From: Flavobacterium xueshanense
GTDB lineage: Bacteria; Bacteroidota; Bacteroidia; Flavobacteriales; Flavobacteriaceae
DNA length: 36,079 nt
Direction of reading: 5' to 3'
NCBI RefSeq assembly: GCF_900112975.1
Contig: NZ_FONQ01000023.1
Location: 1 to 36,079 of the forward strand
Both the position numbers and the translations under genes were made by a program. Below, in pieces: positions 15,963-25,121 of the stretch (its first letter is position 1; the number at the start of each line of letters is the position of its first letter). The notes beneath the pieces were generated by a model, which worked only from the letters and a program-made list of their open reading frames with translations, was not told the DNA's origin and searched no databases.

Positions 15963-15984
15963 ATATTGTAAAATTTCCAAAACG

Positions 15985-17349
15985 TTAGATTGTCATTGAA
16001 AACAATGCGGTTTCCGGTGCTTTTCTTTTCAAACGTAAATCGAATGCCATGCAAATATTTCGAACGTAAGGTTTCCCTTTTTCTGTAACTTCAATGGAAT
16101 TGTCTTTAATAATTAGTAATCCATCATTTTCCATTTCTTTCAACTGTAGTATAACGTCTGGAATTTCGTTGAAATAACTCTCCTTATTTTCCCACGAAGT
16201 TTCAAATTGGCACATTAAATTCAGAATGTGTTTTCGGATGATAAGGTCTTCATCAGTTAATAAATGTCCTCTGAAAACCGGCAATTTATTCCATTCTAAT
16301 ATTTGATAAAAGTCTTCCAAATTTTTTACATTCTGTGCAAAACTGTACCAACTGTCACTGATTGAAGAAACTCCCAAACCAATCATCAATTGTGTTTTTG
16401 AAGAACTGTAGCCCATGAAATTACGATGTAATGTTCCATTTTGAAAAGCCTCATATAAACTGTCTGTTTTCAACGCAAAATGATCCATTCCTATTTCATG
16501 ATATCCGTTTTCATATAGTAATTTTTTACCGGTTTCATAAAGCATTCTTTTTTTATCATCTTTTGGAATATCCTCATCGTTAAAACCGCGTTGTCCATTG
16601 CCTTTAATCCAAGGAACGTGCGCATAACTATAAAATGCCAATCGGTCGGGCTGTAATGATTTTGTTTTTTCAATAGTATCAATAACATCTTCAATTTCCT
16701 GAAATGGCAAGCCAAAAATAATATCATGTCCAATGGAAGTATACCCAATTTCTCTGGCCCAAAACGTAACTTTTGCCACATTATGAAAAGGCTGCAAACG
16801 GTGAATTGCTTTTTGTACTTTGTCAGAATAATCCTGAACGCCAAAACTTACTCTCCTAAAACCTAAATCGTAGAGCTTTTGCAAATGTTCGTGCGTTGTG
16901 TTATTAGGATGACCTTCAAAACTAAACTCATGATCTTTGGCTTTTTTGGCATGAACAAAAATACCATTTATTAAGTCCTCTAAATTTTTAGTGGAAAAAA
17001 ATGTGGGAGTTCCACCACCTAAATGAATCTCTTTGATTGTTGGTTTTTCTCCGAGAATTTTACAATATAATCTCCATTCTTTTAAAACTGCTTCTATGTA
17101 TGGATTCTCAACGCTATGATTTTTGGTAATCCGCTTGTTACATCCACAAAAAGTACATAAGCTTTCGCAAAAAGGCAAATGGATATACAAACTAATGCCT
17201 TCTGAAGAATTACTTTTTATAAATGATTTCTTTAACGTTTCGGCCCAAATTTCATCTGAAAAATCAGTTTCATCCCAGTAAGGAACCGTTGGATAACTGG
17301 TATATCTGGGACCGGGAACATTGTATTTTTGAATTAAAGAATTTTTCAT
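15985..17349 (-). CDS. hemN: Oxygen-independent coproporphyrinogen III oxidase (HemN)
   Basis: Radical-SAM enzyme that decarboxylates coproporphyrinogen III to protoporphyrinogen IX without O2, supplying heme at low oxygen. The SAM cluster motif is C61xxxC65xxC68, followed by Gly and Cys70 (CTFCGC). The CGC form and the N-terminal PRYTSYPTVPYW distinguish HemN from the heme chaperone HemW. Other family markers are HLGGGTPTF, GVQDYSDKVQKAIHR, GMDHFAL and MGYSSSKTQLMIGLG. The 454 residues are full length. A FNR-like box and -7 box lie directly upstream, which fits induction under oxygen limitation together with the adjacent cbb3 genes. Confidence 0.95.
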   Translation of the reverse strand: MKNSLIQKYNVPGPRYTSYPTVPYWDETDFSDEIWAETLKKSFIKSNSSEGISLYIHLPFCESLCTFCGCNKRITKNHSVENPYIEAVLKEWRLYCKILGEKPTIKEIHLGGGTPTFFSTKNLEDLINGIFVHAKKAKDHEFSFEGHPNNTTHEHLQKLYDLGFRRVSFGVQDYSDKVQKAIHRLQPFHNVAKVTFWAREIGYTSIGHDIIFGLPFQEIEDVIDTIEKTKSLQPDRLAFYSYAHVPWIKGNGQRGFNDEDIPKDDKKRMLYETGKKLLYENGYHEIGMDHFALKTDSLYEAFQNGTLHRNFMGYSSSKTQLMIGLGVSSISDSWYSFAQNVKNLEDFYQILEWNKLPVFRGHLLTDEDLIIRKHILNLMCQFETSWENKESYFNEIPDVILQLKEMENDGLLIIKDNSIEVTEKGKPYVRNICMAFDLRLKRKAPETALFSMTI

Positions 17350-17371
17350 GGCAAAATCATTTATCGTTGTT

Positions 17372-17415
17372 CAAAAGTAAAACGACTGCTTATATATTAA
17401 AATGATAATTATCAT
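17372..17415 (-). promoter_or_regulatory. FNR-like box and -7 box of hemN
   Basis: The perfect palindrome ATGATAATTATCAT (17402-17415), then 22 bp, then TACTTTTG (17372-17379) on the minus strand. The hemN ATG lies 22 bp after the -7 box. Box sequence and spacing match those before ccoS and the copper ATPase gene. Confidence 0.7.
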
Positions 17416-17430
17416 ATCAATAGCATTTTG

Positions 17431-17467
17431 CAAAAAAAAAACCTCGAACTATTGTAGATCGAGGTTT
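17431..17467 (-). terminator. Terminator of the DUF349 gene
   Basis: Read on the minus strand, AAACCTCGA and TCGAGGTTT pair over 9 bp with an 11-base loop. A run of nine or more T follows. Confidence 0.85.
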
Positions 17468-17490
17468 GTGATTTCTACTAATATTGAAAA

Positions 17491-19479
17491 TTATTCTATT
17501 TTCAAATTTCGTAATTGTTTTAGTTTTTCTTTCCAAACATCAAGAGTTTCTTTATGGATAGCAATGTTTTTACGAACTTCTAACACGATTGAATTTTCTT
17601 TTTTTGCATTTCTGGTATTGGTAAAAAACTGAATGTTGTTTTCCAATTGGAAAATTTCATTTTGTACTTCATCAATTTTACGCATGATAAAAATCTTTTC
17701 GCTGTCCAATTTTCGCGAATCGTGACTTTCTGATAATTGATCCATTCTGTTAGCAAAACGGATCATGTCTGTATCTTTTTTACTTAAACTCAATTTTTCA
17801 AAAAGAGCATCCAGAATTTTATTGAATTTTCCTTCGATATGTCGTCTTGGGAAAGGTACTTTTCCAAAACCTTTCCAGGTTTCGATATGCAACTTAATCG
17901 CATCTAAATCCGTTTTGTGATCTCCAGTCAATTGGAATTCTCGTAACGTTTCTAAATACGCTTTTTTATTGTCAAACGCTTCTACTTCTTCACCGTTTTC
18001 CTCATTTTTTTGCTCTTTTAATTTGTCAAAATAATGATTGCAGGCATTTTTAAATTCCTGCCAGATTTTGTCAGAATGTTTTCTCGGTACATGACCAATC
18101 TGTTTCCATTCTTCTTGAATTTGTTTCATTATGGGTGTTGCTGCTGCAAAATCAGTGCTTTCCTGTAATTCTTTAGCTTTAGCAACCAGAGCTGCTTTCA
18201 TGCTTAAATTGTCGTTTTGATCTTTTTTAATGTCTTTATAGAAAGAGTTTTTAAAAGAATTAAAATTTCTCACCGCAGTTTTAAAACTAGCCCAAGTTTC
18301 TTCATTCACTTCCGAAGGTACTTTTCCGGCAGAGAAGAAAGCAGTTCGTAACGCTTCTACTTTTTCTATTTGAGCCATCCATTGTGCGTGAGCATTGACT
18401 TTCTCCGTAGCCAAAACCTCAATTTTAGCAATGATTTCTTTTTTCTTCTCTAAATTCTCAAGTTCTGTTCCTCTCTGATTTTCAAACAAAACTTCCCTTT
18501 TGTCATGCATTTGCTTAGTCAAATCGCTGAATTTATTCCAAATATCATCACGATGTTCTCTGGAAACGGGACCAATATCTTCTTTCCAAATTCTATGTAA
18601 GTCTTGCAATTCGCGAAACGCCTTATTGATGTCAGCTTCCTTCACCAATTCTTCAACACGTGATACAATTTTTTGTTTTTGCTCTAAATTATGTTTGAAA
18701 TCTAAGTCTCTCGCTTCTCTGTCTAAGTGCAGATAATCGTAGAAGTTTTCTACATGAAAATGGAAGTTATTCCAAACGTGATTGTATTTATCTTTCGGGA
18801 TTGATCCTGCATTTTTCCATCGTTCCCTTAAATCATTAAAATGTTTTAAAGTGTCTTTGATGTTTGCCTGAGGATTAATCAGTTCCTTTAACTCTTCAAC
18901 AATCGCCAAACGGTTTTCTAAATTTGTTTTTAAATTCGTTTGTAAGCTTTTGAAATGATTATTTTTAGTATCTCTAAAGTGAGAGTAATATTTATCAAAA
19001 TTGGTTTTCAGTGGAGAATGATATTGAAATTCTTCGTTAGGGTCTTGATTTTCTGTTAGAAACTCCTCTTTTTTCTCTTCAAGAAGATGGTTGTATTTCG
19101 CTAAAAATGCTTTTTTGATTTCCTCAATATGATCCTTGAACGACATTGCTTTTTCATTTGAAATTAAAGCTTTCAGTTCCTCCACAAGATCTTCAAGAGA
19201 CAATGCATCATAATCCTTCATTGGAATATCATGGCGTTCTTTCAACGTTTCATCCTCACTTTCTTCAGCATTGGTTTCTGCAATCGCATCAATAGCCGTT
19301 TGATTTTTCGTTTCGGAAACCGTTTCTTCCAAAGAAGGCGTCACCACATTATCTTCCGCGGGAAAATCGCTGGGTTCATTTGATTCCAAAACTTTCGCAG
19401 CAGCATTGGTACCATCAACCGAGTTGTTTTCAACATTTCCATCTGCTTCAAGCAGGTTATCGTTCTTTTCTTCTAACAT
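17491..19479 (-). CDS. DUF349 repeat protein
   Basis: A 662-residue, highly charged and mostly helical protein. The first ~80 residues are acidic and low complexity (Glu, Asp, Asn). The rest holds several DUF349 repeats, each of about 70 residues with a recurring W-K pattern, such as DLRERWKNAGSIPKDKYNHVWNNF, DLHRIWKEDIGPVSREHRDDIWNKF, QIQEEWKQIGHVPRKHSDKIWQEF and IETWKGFGKVPFPRRHIEGKF. The C-terminus is coiled-coil-like. No signal or membrane segment. Function is unknown in Bacteroidota; the family has been associated with nucleic-acid or ribosome-related roles elsewhere, which I cannot confirm here. The sequence TATCTTTC at 19516-19523 (minus strand) is a possible weak -7 box. Confidence 0.88.
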   Translation of the reverse strand: MLEEKNDNLLEADGNVENNSVDGTNAAAKVLESNEPSDFPAEDNVVTPSLEETVSETKNQTAIDAIAETNAEESEDETLKERHDIPMKDYDALSLEDLVEELKALISNEKAMSFKDHIEEIKKAFLAKYNHLLEEKKEEFLTENQDPNEEFQYHSPLKTNFDKYYSHFRDTKNNHFKSLQTNLKTNLENRLAIVEELKELINPQANIKDTLKHFNDLRERWKNAGSIPKDKYNHVWNNFHFHVENFYDYLHLDREARDLDFKHNLEQKQKIVSRVEELVKEADINKAFRELQDLHRIWKEDIGPVSREHRDDIWNKFSDLTKQMHDKREVLFENQRGTELENLEKKKEIIAKIEVLATEKVNAHAQWMAQIEKVEALRTAFFSAGKVPSEVNEETWASFKTAVRNFNSFKNSFYKDIKKDQNDNLSMKAALVAKAKELQESTDFAAATPIMKQIQEEWKQIGHVPRKHSDKIWQEFKNACNHYFDKLKEQKNEENGEEVEAFDNKKAYLETLREFQLTGDHKTDLDAIKLHIETWKGFGKVPFPRRHIEGKFNKILDALFEKLSLSKKDTDMIRFANRMDQLSESHDSRKLDSEKIFIMRKIDEVQNEIFQLENNIQFFTNTRNAKKENSIVLEVRKNIAIHKETLDVWKEKLKQLRNLKIE

Positions 19480-19596
19480 TTTTTCAATGTGTAAGGTTCG
19501 TAATTAGATTTAACACGAAAGATACTAAAGCAGTATGAAAGTACAAAATAAAACCCCTTATTTATTGATATTTTAGGATACAAAAGTTTTTTTCTT

Positions 19597-19690
19597 GGAG
19601 CAATTTCCTGCTATCCGCTGTATCTTTTTTGTTCGCCAAAAAGGCTCTCAAAATAGGATGCCGCTACCTTCAGGGCTAGGATTGTAGCGG
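19597..19690 (+). repeat. Interspersed repeat, copy A
   Basis: It begins GGAGCAATTTCCTGCTATCC, continues through TCTTTTTT and ends in a stem CCGCTAC (19661-19667)/GTAGCGG (19684-19690) that encloses CAGGGCTAGG. Copy B at 22065-22152, read on the minus strand, begins GGAGCTATTTCCTGCTATCC and also contains TCAGGGCTA. Confidence 0.7.
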
Positions 19691-19731
19691 TTTAATTGTG
19701 AATTTTTCTCCGAATTTAATTTTTATTAATG

Positions 19732-19763
19732 CAAAACACCACTTAAAAAAAAGTTGTGTTTTG
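19732..19763. terminator. Possible terminator of the TPR-aroE operon
   Basis: CAAAACACCACTT (19732-19744) and AAGTTGTGTTTTG (19751-19763) pair at 12 of 13 positions around a six-A loop. It lies 41 bp past the aroE stop. There is no clean T-run after it on the minus strand, so termination is only likely. Confidence 0.45.
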
Positions 19764-19804
19764 TATTTACACAAGTACAGGTAAGATAGAGGACTGTAAT
19801 TTTC

Positions 19805-20554
19805 CTATTTATTCCAAATCTTCCAAGCTTTCTCTGCTTGAAAAATGAGCATATCCAAACCATTTTTGATTTGTGCACCTTGATCTTTGGCTTTTTTAAG
19901 GAATTGTGTTTCAGCAGGATTGTAAATTAAATCATAAGCAATGTGCTTTTCCGTGAAAAATTCATACGGAAGTAAGGGGAACGCATCTACGTTAGGGCTT
20001 GTTCCTACCGGCGTGGCATTTATTATGATTTGGTAATTATCAAATGTTGTGGCATTGATTCGGTCATAATCAATTCCATTTTCTTTAGCTTCTCGCGAAA
20101 CGAAAGTGTAGGTAATATCTAATTCATCCAGAGCAAAAGCAACTCCTTTTGAAGCGCCGCCTGTGCCTAAAATCAACGCTTTTTTATGGTGCGGTTGCAG
20201 TAACGGTTCTAATGATTTTTTGAAACCATAATAATCCGTATTATAGCCTTTCAACTTCCCTTTTTTGGTGATTTTAATGGTATTTACCGCGCCAATCAAT
20301 TCTGCTTTTTTAGACAATTTATCCAAAAACGGAATTACTGTTTCTTTGTAAGGAATAGTTACATTTAATCCTTTTAAATCCGAAATATTTTTAATTACCT
20401 CGGGAAAAGCAGTTATTTCTGGAATATCAAAATTTTCATAAGTGCAACCTACAAAGTTTTCGTTATTAAATTTGTCGGTGAAATATTTTTTAGAAAATGA
20501 ATAACTGATGTTTCGCCCTAATAATCCAAATCGTTTTATAACTGTGTCAACCAT
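19805..20554 (-). CDS. aroE: Shikimate dehydrogenase
   Basis: Reduces 3-dehydroshikimate to shikimate with NADPH in aromatic amino acid synthesis (cytoplasm). The 249 residues contain the substrate-site motif NVTIPYKE with the catalytic lysine, then GAVNTIK and GYNTDYYGF with the conserved Asp. The nucleotide-binding loop is LGTGGASKGVAFAL, followed by NATPVGTSPN and a C-terminal NGLDMLIFQAEKAWKIW. The start ATG overlaps the stop of the TPR gene by one base (TAATG), so translation is probably coupled. It is shorter than the E. coli enzyme, as is usual in this phylum. Confidence 0.95.
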   Translation of the reverse strand: MVDTVIKRFGLLGRNISYSFSKKYFTDKFNNENFVGCTYENFDIPEITAFPEVIKNISDLKGLNVTIPYKETVIPFLDKLSKKAELIGAVNTIKITKKGKLKGYNTDYYGFKKSLEPLLQPHHKKALILGTGGASKGVAFALDELDITYTFVSREAKENGIDYDRINATTFDNYQIIINATPVGTSPNVDAFPLLPYEFFTEKHIAYDLIYNPAETQFLKKAKDQGAQIKNGLDMLIFQAEKAWKIWNK

Positions 20555-21951
20555 TATTGTTTTTTATGTTTTGCAATATAATTTTGCACTGTTTTTTTTG
20601 TCCAAACAACAGGGAATAAGTCTTCCAATAGAATGTAGTTGTCAAAATTCAATCGTAAGGCATTGCTCAAATGGAATTTTGCTTTTGTATTATCCGTCAG
20701 CATAAAATACAATCCTGCCAAGCGGTATTCTACTTCATTCTCTTCGGGAAAATACTCTGAGGCTTGTAATAACGTTTGAATGGCACTTTCGAATTCTCCT
20801 AAAAATTGCAGAATATCGACCCAAAACAACCAAGTTTCCAATCCGGTTTCGCCAAATTCAACTGCTTTTCTGAATCCAAATTCAGCTTCCTCATAGAAGT
20901 TCATTTGCTTGTTGATACTAGCATAACGTTTCCAATATAAGCGATTTTGGTTGTCTATTGCTAATGCCTTATTGACAAAAAACAACGCTTTTTGATAGTT
21001 TTTTAGACGAACGTAAAAGTCGGTGATGGCAATCCAGCCTTTATCTAAAAGCGGATCTTCATGCACGGTTTGATTAAAATACTTTAAGGCTAAAGCTTTA
21101 TTGCCTAATTTTTCATGACATTTTCCCATTCGCAATAGTGCATAGGAGGTCGCATCATCTAATTCAATGGTTCTGCTGTAACTTTCAATGGCTTCGGCAT
21201 ATTTTTTTAATCGTTCGTAGGCTTTTGCTTTTTCCATAAAAGCACCAAGGAATTCATCATCGATTAAAGTGGCATAATCAAAGGCGCGAATGGCACTTTC
21301 ATATTCTTTTACGCCGTAATGCAAACGACCCAGTTGATGCCAGGCAATTTCACTGTATGGATTTTTGTCGATGTATTTTTGTAAATAACTAATCGCGTCT
21401 TGGTTTTGATCTAAAAACTCAAAACAATACACCACGTTGTACAGTGCGGATTGATCTTCTAAATCTTCTTCTAAACACTTGATAAAGCTTTCTTTTGCCA
21501 TTTCAAGGTTATCCATAAAAAGATATTCCATGCCTATTAAATTATAGACATCAGCATAATCATCAGTGTGTTTTAACGCTATTTTTAATAGTTCAACTGC
21601 CTTTTCGTGTTGGTCTCTTTTGGAGCAGATGTTGGCTTTTTGAATGTAGATTTCTTCATTAGTTGGTTCAATGGCATATAGTTCATTCAATAGCTTTTCG
21701 GCTAATTCGAGTTTGTCGTCATAAACTAACATTTCCACTTGAACTAGTTTTAGTCCCGTAGATTTTGGATGTTGTTCCAATGCTAGTTTTAGTGCTTTTT
21801 TTGCCAACGCGGCCTTACCCATATCGAGGTAATGAAGAATAATTTCTTCAAATTCTTCGGAATCAAAAAAGAGTATTTTGTTGGTTTTCAACATGGACTC
21901 AAATTTCGACAGGGATAAGTTATAGTCTTCTTCTTCGTTGCTTAATTGCAT
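20554..21951 (-). CDS. Tetratricopeptide repeat protein
   Basis: A 465-residue protein made almost entirely of TPR helices, about ten repeats. Examples are YNLIGMEYLFMDNLEMAKESFIKCLEED, AWHQLGRLHYGVKEYESAIRAFDYAT and ALLRMGKCHEKLGNKALALKYFNQTV. No signal peptide, so it is probably a cytoplasmic protein-protein interaction scaffold. Partners cannot be read from the sequence. It is translationally coupled to aroE through a TAATG overlap. Such TPR-aroE pairs are seen in Flavobacteria, but no functional link is known to me. Confidence 0.9.
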   Translation of the reverse strand: MQLSNEEEDYNLSLSKFESMLKTNKILFFDSEEFEEIILHYLDMGKAALAKKALKLALEQHPKSTGLKLVQVEMLVYDDKLELAEKLLNELYAIEPTNEEIYIQKANICSKRDQHEKAVELLKIALKHTDDYADVYNLIGMEYLFMDNLEMAKESFIKCLEEDLEDQSALYNVVYCFEFLDQNQDAISYLQKYIDKNPYSEIAWHQLGRLHYGVKEYESAIRAFDYATLIDDEFLGAFMEKAKAYERLKKYAEAIESYSRTIELDDATSYALLRMGKCHEKLGNKALALKYFNQTVHEDPLLDKGWIAITDFYVRLKNYQKALFFVNKALAIDNQNRLYWKRYASINKQMNFYEEAEFGFRKAVEFGETGLETWLFWVDILQFLGEFESAIQTLLQASEYFPEENEVEYRLAGLYFMLTDNTKAKFHLSNALRLNFDNYILLEDLFPVVWTKKTVQNYIAKHKKQ

Positions 21952-22064
21952 ACTGTGTGTTTTTAATTTGGCCTAAATAAATTTAGGTAATCGTGCTTGT
22001 ACTGTGAGGGAAAGTTAGAATTGTTGTGAACAATTTAATTAACAAAAAAAGCTTTGGTTTAAAC

Positions 22065-22152
22065 GGATGCCATAGCCCTGATAAGAGTGGAAATCCTTTT
22101 ACTTTTTTCTTTAAAAAGTAAAAGATTATAACGGATAGCAGGAAATAGCTCC
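22065..22152 (-). repeat. Interspersed repeat, copy B
   Basis: Read on the minus strand it starts GGAGCTATTTCCTGCTATCC and continues through an A/T-rich palindrome (CTTTTACTTTTT / AAAAAGTAAAAG region, 22096-22125). It ends near ATCAGGGCTATGGCATCC. It shares its opening 20 bases, but for one, with copy A at 19597. The gap 21952-22212 holds nothing else recognisable. Confidence 0.7.
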
Positions 22153-22212
22153 AAATTTTTTTAATTGTTTTGAATAACTATTTCTACTTCTGCAATCAAA
22201 AATCGTTAATCA

Positions 22213-23400
22213 TCATTTTTCAATCATCATTTCATCCATTACTTCCAGTATGATGCTGCAACCTTCTCGTATTTCTTCTTCAGAAATGGTAAGCGGAGGT
22301 GTTATTCTTATGGCGCATGTTTCAAAAAGCAACCAGAATAAAATGAGTCCTTTGTCTTGGCATTTAAGAATCACTTCGTTAGTTATGTCGGCACTTTTGG
22401 TCATTACGGCAAGCATCAATCCTTTTCCTCTAATTGCTTGTATCAAAGGATGTACCAAAAGTGATCGGAATAACTTTTCTTTCTCCATGGCTTCGGCCAT
22501 CAGGTTGGTTTCAGTTATTTCCTGCAAAGTAGCCAAACATGCTGACGCAATGACAGGATGACCTCCAAAAGTAGTGATATGACCCAGTTTTGGATCATGA
22601 CTCAACAGTTCCATCATGGCAGATGAAGCTGTAAAAGCGCCCACAGGCATACCGCCGCCCATTCCTTTTCCCATTACTACAATATCAGGAACGACATCGT
22701 AATTTTGAAATCCGAAAAGTTTTCCGGTTCTCCCGAAACCCGGTTGAATTTCGTCAAGAATCATCATTGCACCTACTTCGGTACAACGTTGGCGTACTTT
22801 TTTAAGAAAATCATTATGCGGCTGAATAAATCCAGCGCCACCTTGAATGGTTTCCAAAATTATTCCTGCAGTTTTATTGGTTATTTTTTGTAAATCGTCT
22901 TCATTATTGAACGTAATAAAATCAACATCAGGAATCAACGGACGAAAGATTTGTTTGCGTTCTTCAAATCCCATAACGCTCATAGATCCCATGGTATTTC
23001 CGTGATAGGCGTTATGACAAGAAATTAATTGGCTTCTTCCGGTAGTTCTTCTGGCGAGTTTTAAGGCGCCTTCGATGGCCTCTGTTCCTGAATTTACCAA
23101 ATAGGTTTTGTCTAAAGGAGCGGGCAGGAGTGAGGCTAGCAATTTGCAATATTCTACAGCCGGGCTTTGCGAATATTCGCCATAGACCATGACGTGAGAA
23201 TATTTGTCTAACTGATCTTTTATAGCTTGATTGACTCTTGGGTGTTGGTGTCCCAATGCACAAGCCGAAACTCCAGCCACAAAATCCAAGTATTTTTTAG
23301 AATTGGTATCATATATGTAAGAACCTACAGCATGTGAAACTTCCATTCCCAATGGATAAGGTGAAGTTTGCGCTTGGTATTTTAGGAAATCTGAATTCAC
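22213..23400 (-). CDS. Class III PLP-dependent aminotransferase
   Basis: A 395-residue cytoplasmic aminotransferase of the acetylornithine/ornithine/4-aminobutyrate group. The markers are GVSACALGHQHP, the phosphate-binding SGTEAIEGALKLARR, and HNAYHGNTMGSMSVMG. DEIQPGFGRTG contains the PLP-ring aspartate, and Lys245 in VMGKGMGGGMP is the Schiff-base lysine, followed by TTFGGHP. Substrate is not evident. There is no arginine-biosynthesis gene around it, so argD is not assigned. It lies 70 bp downstream of the OstA-like gene on the same strand, probably in one transcript. The C-terminal SEEEIREGCSIILEVMDEMM is a normal end. Confidence 0.92.
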   Translation of the reverse strand: MNSDFLKYQAQTSPYPLGMEVSHAVGSYIYDTNSKKYLDFVAGVSACALGHQHPRVNQAIKDQLDKYSHVMVYGEYSQSPAVEYCKLLASLLPAPLDKTYLVNSGTEAIEGALKLARRTTGRSQLISCHNAYHGNTMGSMSVMGFEERKQIFRPLIPDVDFITFNNEDDLQKITNKTAGIILETIQGGAGFIQPHNDFLKKVRQRCTEVGAMMILDEIQPGFGRTGKLFGFQNYDVVPDIVVMGKGMGGGMPVGAFTASSAMMELLSHDPKLGHITTFGGHPVIASACLATLQEITETNLMAEAMEKEKLFRSLLVHPLIQAIRGKGLMLAVMTKSADITNEVILKCQDKGLILFWLLFETCAIRITPPLTISEEEIREGCSIILEVMDEMMIEK

Positions 23401-23470
23401 GGTTATTTGTTTAATCGTTTACTTGTTTATTCGAGAGAACTGTAATCTGAAAACTGTGATTGACCACTGG

Positions 23471-25105
23471 TTACTTTACCTTCCCTTTCTTCTTATCGTA
23501 ATTCAGGGTTTCTTTCCGAATTTTCATAGGAATATCCTCTTTTGCTTCAGCTGATTTGGTTGCTTTTGCGATTTTATCATTGTCTTCATTTTCTTCGGGA
23601 GGAAAAATATCGTCCTTTGATTTTATGCGTTCATTGCCACGCCAGGCTAATCCACGTAATTTTCGTGCGTTTTCAGGCAGGTCTTTTTCCGGGAAAATAT
23701 CACCATCCACTTGCTGAAAAAAGGTAATGGTTTCAATTTCATTTTTTTCTAAAATAAGATTGATTTTACTACTCTTATTTTTATTGATACCAATGAGTTC
23801 TTGGGCTTCGTTCCGCATGTAATAGATGACTTCGGCATTTTTCACAATATCCACATCGTGGAGTTTTCCTTCCTCAAATTTGCCGTAGAGATTTTGTCCC
23901 TTAACTTGATTGTAACCGGTTCCTATGGTATCTTTGGAGACTATAAACGTGTTTTCGAGTACTTTGAGTGAATCTAATTTCTGAGTAGTATTATTGCCAA
24001 TGAGATGCATAACATCACCTGTGATTTGGCTTTCAGCGTTCCAAAGTATCGGATTTCCAATCATTTTTGTCAACGCTGTTTTGGAACTGGAATGAATGGA
24101 ATCACATTTACCACTCATATCTGTTTTAAAAAATCGGACATTGTTGAACGCTCGAATGATCCGATTTCCTTCTTTTCCGGTAACCATTAATTTTTTTCCG
24201 TGGATGTATACTGAGTCATTTTCGACAAAATTCACGGCAACAGCTCTTTTGGTCACGTACATCGAATCCAGTTTTTTATACACTTCGGCATAATGACCTT
24301 TTACGATTCCGCGATTGATGGAATCCGTTATTTTTACATTTCGTGTTGCTGAGGCAAATTCCCGGTTTCGGTCATAATATAAACTATCTCCCTTAATAAC
24401 CCGATCATCATATTTGATGTAAGATTTATTCAGGAAATGTGCCAGGTTTTTTTTGGTATCATAAAACCCTTTTTCGGTATAAATATAATTGGCTTTACTG
24501 GTGATTGTTGAAGGTCCAAAAAGGTACGAATGCCCGGAATTACTGAAATAATCCAAGTGATTTGATTTAATTACATAAGTTGGATTTGTGATGGTAACCG
24601 CAGTCAGGAATTGGAATTTTTTTTGATTAACATAATATCTTCCTGAATTGCTCTTTAACGTATTGTCTTTATTGGTAATTGTTCCTGGCGTATCGTAAAA
24701 TACTTCTTGTGTGTTTCGGTCAAAATTAATAATTTCTGTTACCAAAGTCGCATCTGGAGAACTCATCACGGCATCTCCCGAAGCATACGCTTTTTTCACA
24801 TTCCCATTGTATTCTGCATATTTACTGTTTAAAAATAAAGTATCACCTTGCACCATTTGTACATTTCCAAAAGCCTTGATGTAATTTTCCTTTTGGAAAT
24901 AATACGCTTTATTACATGTCATTACTACGCCATCGTGATTGACACGTACATTTCCGATAAGTAATAATGCATCCGGTATTTCAACCTGATTTACATCGGC
25001 AAAATCGGAGTTTTCTACAATAATTTTTTTTGGGGCTTGCGCCAAAGCCAAATTAGTAACAAGCACTAGGGAACAATAACTAAGGAAAAATAGCGATTTC
25101 TTCAA
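23471..25105 (-). CDS. OstA-like protein (LptA/OstA domain), TTG start
   Basis: A 544-residue exported protein whose repeats match the OstA/LptA beta-jellyroll used to carry lipopolysaccharide across the periplasm. The repeated pattern is hydrophobic strands of about 20 residues with Asn/Tyr/Gly turns, such as LLIGNVRVNHDGVVMTCNKAYYF. A signal peptide is present (KKSLFFLSYCSLVLVTNLALA, cut after ALA). The only start that preserves it is TTG at 25105; an in-frame stop lies 18 bases upstream and the next in-frame ATG is far inside. A -7 box TAAATTTG lies 16 bp upstream of the start codon. The C-terminal ~70 residues are charged and probably disordered. Likely periplasmic and involved in outer-membrane LPS transport. 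Confidence 0.88.
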   Translation of the reverse strand: MKKSLFFLSYCSLVLVTNLALAQAPKKIIVENSDFADVNQVEIPDALLLIGNVRVNHDGVVMTCNKAYYFQKENYIKAFGNVQMVQGDTLFLNSKYAEYNGNVKKAYASGDAVMSSPDATLVTEIINFDRNTQEVFYDTPGTITNKDNTLKSNSGRYYVNQKKFQFLTAVTITNPTYVIKSNHLDYFSNSGHSYLFGPSTITSKANYIYTEKGFYDTKKNLAHFLNKSYIKYDDRVIKGDSLYYDRNREFASATRNVKITDSINRGIVKGHYAEVYKKLDSMYVTKRAVAVNFVENDSVYIHGKKLMVTGKEGNRIIRAFNNVRFFKTDMSGKCDSIHSSSKTALTKMIGNPILWNAESQITGDVMHLIGNNTTQKLDSLKVLENTFIVSKDTIGTGYNQVKGQNLYGKFEEGKLHDVDIVKNAEVIYYMRNEAQELIGINKNKSSKINLILEKNEIETITFFQQVDGDIFPEKDLPENARKLRGLAWRGNERIKSKDDIFPPEENEDNDKIAKATKSAEAKEDIPMKIRKETLNYDKKKGKVK

Positions 25106-25121
25106 TGAATTTAATTTTTGT

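Larger units (their letters stand above)
19480..19804. other. 325-bp intergenic region with interspersed repeat and hairpins
   Basis: No gene of credible length. It contains the DUF349 upstream region (19480-19560), one copy of an interspersed repeat (19597-19690) and a long hairpin (19732-19763). Confidence 0.6.

Noticed and set aside
22213..23400. Assignment of the aminotransferase as argD
   Set aside because: The family motifs fit several class III enzymes and no arginine-pathway gene is nearby, so only the family is assigned.
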